A DNA stretch of 64,000 bases from Tanytarsus gracilentus. Taxonomy: Eukaryota > Arthropoda > Insecta > Diptera > Chironomidae. The DNA lies in contig JAXRKN010000043.1 of assembly GCA_038502055.1 (NCBI GenBank), positions 7,068,001 to 7,132,000 on the forward strand, written 5' to 3'. Positions within the stretch are counted from its first letter, which is position 1; each line of letters starts with the position of its first letter. The notes below the pieces were generated by a model. It was not told the DNA's origin. It saw only the letters and a program-made list of their open reading frames with translations, and did not search any database. A program made the translations under genes and the position numbers. Positions 50,032 to 60,694 of this stretch are shown here, one piece after another.

Positions 50032-53000
50032 GTGTGAGAACAAGTGTACGATAATAACACATACACACCTAATAAATTCCTAAGAAGATTAAACCTAAAG
50101 AGAGAAGAGCAAAATTTATTTTATTGTTATGTTTTCATGATGACGCATGCTGGCAAAATTGGATGTTTTCGTAGACTATAAAATTTTTTGGAAGTTCTTA
50201 TGAGGTTTCGTGGAGGATATTAAGAAAAAATTTATGGATAACTGCTTGGAGAGAAGGAAAACTTTAAAAAATAATTTTTACAACTTTTCCAAAAATTACT
50301 TCAAACTTGAACAAATAATTTGTAATAAATATTTCAATTTAGAACCGTTTACGCAATGTAGCATCTTAATGATGCTAAAATACGAGCGACACACACGCAC
50401 CTGGTCATACTTGAACAAGAGCATTAAGTCATGTGTATTTTAACACCTCCTCTACATTTATTCTTTCCTCCTTCATCGTCATATGGGCTGGAAAATTTAT
50501 TCGTTCTACCTTAAGCTCTCCTGCACGACAGTTAGTTGGAAGAACAAATATTATTGCTTGTTTATTTATCAAGAGGATTTTGTATCGTACGAAATTTATC
50601 TTTTTTTATGTGACTCTCACACTCTTGCTCTCTTTTATCGCCTTTGTCGAATCTGTCATGCTTTAATGAAATTTAGACTCTGCACAGGATTTCAATATCA
50701 ATGCATTTTAATCAAGTCCTTTGACAATCCTCTTTCCTACTGTCATGGCACCTCTCGATGCAATATTGAGATTTATTTTATCATCAAATTTCCTGCCTTC
50801 TCTTTATCTTCCAGGAAATTTGCTTTCAATCAACTTTATCAAGGGATGATGAATTTGTGAAAATAAAATTGTATAAAAGTTTGATGTAGAAAAAAAATAT
50901 AAAAGCTTTCAGGCTATTAAAGAAAATATCTAAAGTTGTTATAAAATAATGGAAGTAATTTATCAATTATTAAAAAAAATTAAATTTTATATGGCCAAAA
51001 GCTAGAAAATTTGAAATAAACATAAAATATACTGTGAAACTTTTTGCTCAAAATAAAAAATAAACAATAATGGAGAGGTTGAAAATTTAAGTGATTTTAT
51101 TTTCTAAAATAATATTTTTAAACCAAATTAAAAAGTATCTAATCAAATGATAATAAAACCCAAATACTGTAAATATTATCGACTCCCTCCCCGTGTTGTC
51201 ATCCCTTGACTTTTTATATTTTTACCTCGTGCAATGAATTGTAACATAATTCATAACGTAGAAGAATGTATCATGAGTAAAGAATGGCTTTCCGCGCCAT
51301 TAAAAATTTATTTTCTCCCTCTCAATAATTCAAACTCCTGTGGTGATGATTTATTGTCAAAAGATGATGATGATGGTGTGATTCTAAGAGTAAAATTCTT
51401 AAGTATCATTTTAATGAAAAGTGAACGCAAATTTTTTCCTTTTGCCTGTTGCTAAACTTCCTGAATAAATAAGAAGAGATGTCTCAAACTGTGTTAGCAT
51501 GCGGAGTTGATTTGTCAACAGTTGGAATATCTTTAAAGCTTCACTCTTACCCCTGAAGAAGTTGTAAAAAATTATTTAATCGTGAAGCGTAAATAGCGTT
51601 AAATAAGCATTAAATAGACATTAAATATAAATTCAACTGACAGTCAGCTCCATTACTTCATGAAAAATGACTTCTCGCAAGGAAATGCATGAGATGTGGA
51701 TGAGAAGTTAGCTATGCATGAAAATGATAAAATATAAAAATCATATGCATAAAATTTGTGAATAATTAAATGAGAATTTCTTTTTCGGAGAAAATAAAAA
51801 TATAAAATAAATTTTGTCTTGTGGTTTCTGTTATTGCATTTTAGGAAAAAAATTTGTTTTCAGAATTTGGAGAGTTAGAAGCTTTATGAAGGATTTGAAT
51901 TTTTCAATTCTTAGAAATTGAAAAAATTAAATAATAATTTTTCCACCATTTTCATTTCTTTACACAATCAATGGTTTTCGAATCAAACGAGCAACATAAT
52001 AGAAGATGAGATTTGTTTGTTGATTTTCATTTGATACTTTTCCATTCACTCCCACGATAGAGAGAAAAAAATGAAGATTTTAAGTCGACAGAACGTGCTT
52101 TTTCAGCCTGAAAGAAAGTCTGTCGGTATAAATGTTTATTATGATTCTTAATGATGGCTCATTTAACCCATTCCTGTCTTCTTTTTTGTACAGCAACAAA
52201 TTTTAAGTGAAAAGCAAGAGGAACAAATTTACAGAGTAAAAATAATACTAAATTTTCTGCTAAATGTCCTGTGAAGCAATTTTTTCTTCACTCTTTCAGA
52301 AACTTGTCAAGGGTCGTGCACAAAATGTGTGACCTAAAAAAGGGGTGATTTTAAAATTTTGAGCAGAATAAAATTAAAAAATTAATTATTAAAAAAAATT
52401 ATTTTGATAAAATAGACTGAACTTAAAACCCACTGAACATCAAAATCGGATCTGTTTTGATTTTATTTTCATCGATGGCTGCTCATTTGAAATAAATGCG
52501 AAAAAAATTATTCGCATTAGAAATTTTTTTCATTTTTCAGAATTTTTGTATTGAAATCAAAATTAATTTAATTTTATCAGTTTCTTCTTTTTCGTCCATC
52601 GCTTCTGTTTTTTTTGAAGAAGCAATTACGGAGGGGAAGAAAAAAGTTTTCGATAGCTGTTTGATACTCAATGAATATTTTATCAGATTCAATTTATTTC
52701 CTTTTGCTAAAGTTGATTGGATTCAATTTGTACAAAAAGCTTTTCTCAAGCTCCATGTGATACTTTTTAAGTAACTTTCATATTAAACTTTTTTTGCAAA
52801 AGAGAAATTAATTTAAAATTGAGTTATTTATTCTTGATTTAAAACTTTTTTGAAAAACCTATTCAGTACACAAAGATTTTTATTGCAGAATTTAAAATGT
52901 TTTTTTTCTCTGGTTCACGTCTTGAATGTTTTTCACAAAAAGAAAATTCGAAAATTGCCAAATAAAAAAAGTCGAGACGCATCTTTCATCCCTAAATTTC

Positions 53001-53160
53001 ATACGAAAAAGTTTCATCCCTTAAATTGCGTCTCTGCTAAGTTTTCTACGCGTAGCTACGTAAACATAATTTTTAAAATGAAAATTTTTCCAGACACTTT
53101 TTCCAAGACTTTTTCATCCGAAAATTGTCTTGATGGGTTGATTTAAAGTGTCTAACTTTT

Positions 53161-53277
53161 TTTTGTTAAATCTTACGATTATTTTTTGTCAAATCTGACG
53201 ATTATTTTTGTTAAATCTGGATTGATAATTTTTAAATCTGACGATTAATTTGGGCAAATCTTACGATTACTAAAAAT
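53161..53277. repeat. Minisatellite, five units of about 22 bp
   Basis: The motif AAATCTTACGATTATTTTT or close variants starts at 53168, 53191, 53213, 53234 and 53256. The units differ by one to several bases. It lies about 175-290 bp beyond the ZDHHC6 stop codon on the transcribed side, so it may be in or near that gene's 3' end. Confidence 0.85.
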
Positions 53278-53451
53278 CCAAATAATAAAAAATCGCTGGA
53301 ATTTTTTTGATTTCTAAATTTTTATTACAGTCATTTTTATGCTTTAAGTAATGCCTTTTTTTGATTAAATGTCTTTTGTGATTTTGTGTATTATACTCGT
53401 GATGATAAAGTTTTCCAAAAATATTAGGAAGATAAAGTTTATGTTGAAAGC

Positions 53452-55937
53452 TTATTTAATTTTCTTTTGTTCATTAATTTCTTCTTCATCGCTATAATCA
53501 TTGTCTTCGAAGAACTCAACAGCAGCTTTTCGCGGGAACCATCCACGAACTCGCGTCAATTTTTCTGACTCGGAAATCTTTTTATTTTTATGGTTCGAGC
53601 CATTTTTGACACCGTTGGAAGTTTCAACTGGAATTTTTTCACCGAACAGCCAGTGTTTTCGCCAGCGTGTCACATTAACGAGATCATCGACTTTAAGCGC
53701 AATTCTAGGCTCATCAGTCAACGGTGGGTGTATGCACACTTTGCAGCCATAAGACCAAAGCGGAAGCCAACTGCCAGTCACTTTCGAAACAATGCGATAA
53801 CGCCTCGTTCTTGCTCTTTTCTCCACCTTCTGAGCCATTTGCTCGCGCTAAAAAATATCAAATCATTAATCAACTCTTTAAAACAATTGAACTCACCGTG
53901 AGCGTATACTGATCACACCCTTCTATTACCGGCCACTGAGTTCCATCGCCTACGGGTAAGCACGAGAAATTGAGTACTTGCATGGCATTCCTCCTCCATC
54001 CCAAGTCGTAAGGATATTTAAATTCATCAATTTCAAAGTCATTATCGCCCGCCTCGCAAGCAGCTCGCACCAACATTTTTCGTCTAAATTCAGCTTTATC
54101 GACGATCCAGTCTTCGATGCCAGTCTTATTGCGCAACACTGATTTAAGTTGGAAAAAGAGCAGCATTCCAACGGCTATGACAACTCCAACAGAGAGTCCA
54201 ATGTTAAAAACTGTCAGAATTAAGCTTAAAGTTGAAAGTTTCACGGTCGCTTTGCTGTACTCTTTGTAGTAAACGTAATAGTCACGATAAACTCCCGCAT
54301 AAAGTGAGCATGAGAGAACAATTGCGGCATGAAGACATCCAAGCACGGCAAAAATTAGAAACCAAATAAAATGTGCTTGATTTCCATAACCCACACATTG
54401 GTTTATGTACGGACAATGATGATCCATTTTTGCCACACAGCGATCGCATTTCCTGCAATGATGAGCACGTGGCGCTTTGTATGTGTCAGGACACACTGTA
54501 CATTTTTGTAGGTAGGCTTCGTGTTTTTTGTTCTTGGGTTTCCATCCATATGGAAGGTATGATGGTCCAATTATGGCAGCCATGGCAAAATTAAAGGCTG
54601 TTAAAGCTGAGAGAGTGATGAAAATCGCTTGATTTAGGAATGCAGCGAAGGAACTGTACGAAGGAAACCACATTGAATTGAGGTAGATGGTTTGAAGTGT
54701 TATTGACTTAATTATGCCTGTTAAGAATTTGGACAAAAAAGGAGAGGTAAATGTTAGTTACTCAAATGTGCTTTAAAAACGCAAAACATTCAAGCCATCA
54801 ATCGTAAAGCTGTTGATAGTTTTCGCATGTTTATATTTTAACAACTCATAAGCGCTCGGTGAGGGATGAATTATGTCATTTAAAGTGCTTGTAATGCTAG
54901 GAATTTTATTAATTTTTTTAATGCGAGGGGAGTGTTTGAAAATGATGTAAAAATTTTATAATTTTGCTTTATGATGTCTTAAAATTTTCCTCCTAATTAT
55001 TTTTATTTCACAAGCACGGAACAATTGAAAGTTCTTTTCCACAATTAACTTAATTATCGCGTGTTCATTTGATTTTCATTCCTTCTCTGCAATCACAAAA
55101 ATTTACAACACAAAGATGCTCGACATCGATAAGAAGCAATTTATAAGCATTAATCTTAATCAACTAAATTAGTCGTAAATTTTTTTAATTTCACAATCAT
55201 AAAATTTCTTCTAAAATTGTAATTTTGCATTTTAATGACAAAGGTCAGCAGCATTTTACATTTTCTAAAGCGATTTTTGATGATTTCCTCAAAAAGCTAA
55301 ATTTTTCGACAAACTCAAAATGCGTTAAATTGGGTGTAAAATTTGATGTACGATAAGTTCAGTTTGCGTGGTAAAGGGTAATTTCTGGTCGACATAATTT
55401 TTATTCTAATCATAACTTTTGCGGTGTGTTTGCACTTGCTTAAAACTGCAATAAATTATGCTTTTCTTTTCACGTTTAAAAAATAGCTCAAAATTCATGA
55501 AAATTAATTAGTTCAATTTTTTATACCAAAAAATTTCAAGCTGGGTGTCTGAGCATAATATCCAGATTATGATAATTTCGACGCTAACTTCTAGATTCTC
55601 GCACACGCTAGCGAATATGAATAATTTTCATATATTTAGATTGATGTCGTTCAATTTTTCTCCCTAAATTCTTTTATTATCGTGAAATGTTTTCGCCTTT
55701 TTGTTTTTCAACGATATTTATAGAAATTTGTAATGAACGAGACGTAATATTAAGTGCTAATGGTGGAAACATTACAGGTTATTACAGGATGTTTACATTT
55801 TTCACCTCTGTATGCGCAAGAAATTGAAAGTCATTCGTCGACTACTCACAAATGGTTAAAATTGGCCCAATGTGAAAGAATCTCCGGAAAATTGTCTTTC
55901 CATTGTTTCGTACGAGATCGTTGGTGCTTTTCTGCAT
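53452..55937 (-). CDS. ZDHHC6: ZDHHC6-like ER protein S-palmitoyltransferase
   Basis: DHHC acyltransferase that transfers palmitate to cysteines of ER proteins; multipass membrane enzyme with a C-terminal SH3-like domain. Minus-strand exons: 55937-55850, 54717-53897 and 53847-53452, in phase, 434 aa (human about 413). Exon 1 encodes MQKSTNDL through FFHIGPILTI and joins CIIKSITLQTIYLNSMWFP, matching the insect ZDHHC6 N-terminus (HWGPITAL-like). The Cys-rich domain is at about 102-137, with DHHC at 128-131 (C131 the acyl-accepting Cys). The motif reads DHHCPYINQCVG, with Tyr where Trp is usual. Membrane segments flank it. The region GCDQYTLT-REQMAQK and the later DEPRIALKV and RVRGWFPRK are ZDHHC6 hallmarks. 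The last four residues, KKIK, fit a KKxx ER-retrieval signal. A TTG-started reading of exon 2 alone would miss the true N-terminus, because a good acceptor (ATTCTTAACAG) precedes 54717. It converges with the DIP gene. Confidence 0.93.
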
Positions 55938-56530
55938 GATTTTCTTCTTTTGTCTATCCAATTTGATCAAGAAGATGAGAGAAAAACCACCTGATTGCAC
56001 TAAAAATCCACTTTTTGACTACGAAAACAAAATCACGACTTGCTTGCAAACATCTGTTCGAGCTTCTGAGACGATTTTGTGTATTTTTATGTTATGTGAG
56101 TCATGGGCAAAATCAAAAGGCGAATTGACTCCGTAGAAAAATATCATTTTATTTATTTTGGTATTTTTCAACAATTTTTAATAAAATTTAAGAGATTTTA
56201 TGAATTAAAAACTGTTGAAATTTTTTAATTGAAGTTAAATTAATTAAATTTATCAAAAATCATCAATTAATTGTCGAGAAATTCAAAAAACCGACTTCTT
56301 TTCTCTTCATTCCTTACTAACCTCGAATATGATTTTGAATTTTAAAAATCCGTTACAAATGAAAGCTCTTTATAATTGCATTAAATCATTTAAAGGTGAA
56401 TATCACTGAACTCATCAATAAATTTATTAAATTCGCTCCCAAAACTTGTTTCACACTTCAACTTTGTCTAAGCCGCTTATCATTTTCAAAACAAATAATC
56501 ATCTTAACTGCTGTGTATCTCTCGCGTACG

Positions 56531-56545
56531 CTCTCTCTCTCTCTC
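56531..56545. repeat. (CT)n run in a CT-rich putative promoter region
   Basis: A run of about seven CT units next to CTCGCGTACG. CT/GA repeats are bound by GAGA factor in fly promoters; a regulatory role here is inference from its position about 600 bp upstream of ZDHHC6. Confidence 0.4.
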
Positions 56546-58253
56546 GCTCACTTCATCAGAACCAGTTTTTTCTCCGGTGTTCTCGACTCTCACTCGCTGA
56601 CTGCGCAATCACATTCTGGCACTGGCCGTGTATCTTTTTTCTATATGTTCCACAACAGAATTTGCTCGCTCAGTATTTTTCTATCGCTCGTTAAGTTATG
56701 AAGTTCGGTTTTTTAAGTACGCACGGAACATCACAATCAGAATAAATATACTAAATTATATATGTATAGATGAAAAAGTGCAATATTATCAAGAATCAAC
56801 TTGATATATCCTTGAGTTTATCGCATTTCATTTTTTCTGAAGCGATTTGTATCGTGTGCTGCTTTAATTCGATACCCAAAGAAAGTCGGGAAGTGTGAAA
56901 AAGGAAAAAAAAGTTTTTTTCTTGTGAAAAAGAGAGAAGAAAAAGTGAGAAAAAAATCAATTGATTTTTCATATCATCCTTGCATCTCCACCTCCTTTAT
57001 GACTGATCCCATACATTTCGAATCCTGAAGGCTGAGAAAATGAAATGAATAAAAAAATTAATCGCTCTCCCATGAATGATAAAAAGGAATATTTTTTACG
57101 CATCTGAGCTTTCGTATGATTGTGTGTGTGTGAGTGTGAAAAAATAACAAGGAACCGTAAAATATATTTAGTTCAAGTTGTATGGATATGATGAAAGTAT
57201 TAATTTAACCTGTTGAAATTTGACCGTTAATTGCAAACCTTAATTATTTATTAAAAATAGGATTTTTTTAATAAACTTAATTTAAATTGTGAAAAATATT
57301 ATCTACAATAAAAGTTGAACAAAGAATTCATTTTTATCTCGAACGTTTTTTTAGTAAACACATTCAATGCAAAATAATTTATTGCAATTTAAATGTTCAA
57401 CACGTGTTTAGACATAATTTTGTAAATTTACAAATTTATTAATTAAATTGTACTCAATCAAAAAAATCACTTAAATTCATTTCAATACAAAATTTCCACC
57501 CTACTTTTTACTCGCCTGAATTTTTAAGACACATCTATCGATTTTAGATTATTCTATAGTTTTTCTTTTCCTATCGCTATACGAGAACTTATCGTTGACC
57601 TTAGAAAATGTTATTTAGAGGATATTCACAAAAGCTCTCATTTTCGCTGCAGAATTTTAGTCTCCACTCTCATATTCCATGCATACACTCTCGATGGCTC
57701 TCGTTCTCTCTTCTCTATGTACATTCTCCACTTAAGCTCAGCTGGGACAAATAAAATGCGGATTGATATATGAAATTTTTTTCCCAGCAGCATGTACAAG
57801 CTGAATTTGAACTGCCGTTTTGTTGTTGCTATTATTATGTCCCTTCCTAAAGTCCACCAATCTAGACCTTTTATTAGCGAATGCATAATTAAAGAGGGGT
57901 GAAAAAATGCGGGAGAGAGAACCTTTTGATCATTTTTTGACCATTCGTGTCCAAATAACATCTCGCTCAGTTTTCATCATCATCATTGAAAATGTAAATA
58001 AATTAAATCACTCAGGAATAGTATTTCCGGGCGATGCGATGAAAGTTGCATTGAAGTTCTAAGTTGTTTCTTGTTAAACAAAATAAATTTTTTAAAGCGG
58101 ATGTTAGTAATTTAATATGTGTTTAAATAATTATTGAGGTGTAACTTTGATTTCTCTTCCTTTCATCCCCGTAACCGAGACATTCATGTAGGAGTTCATT
58201 TACATAATTTTATTTATGTAAAAGCGGAAAAGAATTTGAAAATTTTAATGTAG

Positions 58254-58379
58254 CAAGGGGGTGACAACAGTGCTCAACAAATAAGTAATAGATTTTTTTT
58301 AAATCATTTTAATTTAAAATATTTTTTTTGTTTAATTTTCTTGATTAATTTTTTTAAAACCCATCTCGCCACCCCCTTG
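58254..58379. repeat. Inverted repeat with G/C-rich 10-bp ends
   Basis: CAAGGGGGTG at 58254-58263 is mirrored by CACCCCCTTG at 58370-58379. The 106-bp interior is very AT-rich. The size and ends suggest a MITE, but no target duplication is clear. Confidence 0.5.
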
Positions 58380-60251
58380 TGAATAAAAAATTCAAATCTC
58401 TTTAAATTAAATTTGTATTACAGCGATTTCACTGGCTGGCATGCGAGTACATTACTCACAATCTCTCTCGCGACGTCGAATGCACGATGAAAATTTATTT
58501 AATTGAAATTTACAAATTCAAACGTTAACAACAAAGCGCATTTTGACAATGTTTTTGGGTCTCACGTAAAAATATGAGCATCGATAATGGGTTCATTGAC
58601 TTTTCGAATGTAGGTTTTACTCGAGTGGCAAAAATTAATTAGCGAATTAATAAATTTAGTTTAAACTTCACTGTTAATTTTCAAGCTCGTTAAAAAAGGG
58701 TTCGAAGTGAACATGAAAAAGTATAAATTAAATTAATCGGAAGTTTCTGCTTTGATCCCTCGCTGTGTGTACTGAATTTACTGCTAATTAAATGAGATAT
58801 AAAATTTCATTGACCCACAAATGCTGTACATTATCTCGCTCCTGATTATTCAGTGGCTCGTGTGCCTTTTAATTAAGTGACCTAGGTTATCGGACCAATT
58901 CAGTAAGAAATAAATTCCACGTTTAAAAAAATATAAAAATAATTTCGAGATTTTTTTAATTTTAGTAACACGAGCTCAATTGAAACGGTATCAAATTTTT
59001 CTGATATCATGCTCGTGCAATTTATTTCATTAAATTCAAATTAGATTATTTGCGGCTCAGCCTTGAATCTTTTTTCTTTCTTATCTGTTTTGGAAAGTTT
59101 AAAAGCATTTTTGGCTTGTTCAAATTTATTCGTGAAAAGTTTTTTGATCCGCGTTATTTCAACTTAAAAAAATCAAATAAAGCGCAACATTCTCTCACAA
59201 AAAATTCCGATCCTTAAGTCATCAAATAAATTTTCAATCACCTCTAATTTTAATTGTCAATATTTAAGCATCGAATTTCACGTGACTAGAAAAAAATTGT
59301 ATTAAAAATTCAACAACAGATTTAATTTGATAAAATTCTTTCAACAAACAATGCCTCGGGATCTCCCTCGTCACTAATGATCCAAAATTTGCCTCATAAT
59401 TTATGAATAATTCCCGTGTGGTTGAAGCATTTTTTTGCGGTAGCCTCAGCAAAAGAGAACTTTTTCATTGCTGGAGCTTTTTTTTGAAGTCAAATGGAGA
59501 GAAAAAAACGGAACGACTAATTCAATTTTGAAGGTCAATTCGGATCGATATGCGAGCAGTAAAAAAAAGTGAGGGAAGGAGGTTGGCACCTCACACGAGA
59601 CACACGAGACATGCTCCACCAATTAATTCAATATCGACTGAAATTCAATAACTTGTGCTTTCATACTCGAACAATGTACGGAGTGAAAGATTTTTTTACG
59701 TTTCGTTAGCTATTGAAAATTTCATTTAAATGACTTTTCACATCACCTCCCCACTTCAATAATTTCCAGTTCGATGAGAAACGAGCAAAACGTAAAAAAT
59801 TTAAATCGTAGTAGATTAATTTCCCATAAACGTGCACATACATTAATTAATTTTGAACTTCTGTCTCTGGCATTAAAACTTAATGAGCTCAGTTTATTCC
59901 TTTGGCTCATTTTTTTCTCTCTTTGCAAAATCCTCAGACGAGTGCTGTAGTAATGAAAGTATTTTTTCAGCCTTAATTACTTCATCTTCTCATTAAATGT
60001 ATGAGGATTTGTGTGTGTGTAGAAGTATGTGAATGAGTATGCGAGAATGCATATTTAATTTATTTCGTCTTTCATCCTCATATCTTCGTACTATGAAAAG
60101 ATTTTTTAGCCGGGGATGAAAAATTTACTCTCATAAAAATTAATTTTTGTTCATTAAAAATTTAAAAACTATAAATTTGTTATTTATCCTTAAATGTCAT
60201 AATTTGTAACCTCACCAAACAAATTAACTAAAATATTTAAATATTTTTTTT

Positions 60252-60687
60252 GCAGGTAAAAGTGAAATAATTTGCCTTCATCAAAGTGATGTGAGCAGTT
60301 TTTATTAAAAATTTAACTAATGAAAAGTTAAGATAAGAAAAAGTGAATTGATTGAAAGTTTGCCAAAGTTAAAATTAAACTTTTCACGCCATATTTTCTG
60401 GTGGATAAATCAAAGCGAGACAAAATAAAAGAAAATATTTTTTTCTCTGGCTGGTTCAGGGGGAAAAGTTATGTAAGTGTGAATTTTTAAAGAGCGACGA
60501 CAAAAAAATTTTTGTCTTCATTAGCAAAAACCACTTCACACAGCGCTTGATTTGCGAGAGGATTTTTGTGCAAATGTAAGCTCGCGATTGTGTCAAAGCG
60601 AAAAATTATTCATTACATTAGAAAAGGAAAAAGTGGAATTGTGTATATGTGTGTGTATTCTTGTGATAAGTGCACAAATAATAAAAT
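60252..60687 (+). other. Ace 5' leader with probable splice acceptor and upstream ATGs
   Basis: TATTTTTTTTTGCAG ending at 60255 is a strong acceptor and could begin the last 5' UTR exon. The 432 bases from there to the Ace ATG contain two start-stop ATGTAA units (60471 and 60574) and a 15-codon upstream ORF at 60647. The ATGTAAG at 60471 also resembles a splice donor, so the leader may be spliced again. Confidence 0.45.
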
Positions 60688-60694
60688 ATGTTGA
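60647..60694 (+). promoter_or_regulatory. Upstream ORF overlapping the Ace start codon
   Basis: ATG at 60647 opens 15 codons, and its TGA at 60692-60694 lies just inside the Ace coding start (ATG 60688-60690) in another frame. Ribosomes starting here would end seven bases past the first base of the main start, so the uORF could limit Ace translation. The reading is direct; the effect is inferred. Confidence 0.6.

Larger units (their letters stand above)
49364..53451. other. 3' UTR of DIP gene and convergent intergenic DNA
   Basis: The first roughly 670 bp are probably the DIP 3' UTR, because a poly(A) signal with a GT-rich downstream stretch lies at 50026. The rest is AT-rich with no recognisable exon. 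The right end is the 3' side of the leftward ZDHHC6 gene, with a minisatellite at 53161-53277. Confidence 0.55.
55938..60251. other. Divergent intergenic region between ZDHHC6 and Ace
   Basis: About 4.3 kb that should contain both promoters. It has a (CT)n run at 56531-56545 within a CT-rich stretch, which may be a GAGA-type promoter element, and an inverted repeat at 58254-58379. Non-coding 5' exons of Ace may lie here but cannot be placed by eye. No coding exon recognised. Confidence 0.5.

Noticed and set aside
54717..54736. Start of ZDHHC6 at a TTG codon (54736)
   Set aside because: The bases are a splice acceptor (ATTCTTAACAG), and an upstream exon at 55937-55850 supplies a conserved N-terminus in phase with an ATG.
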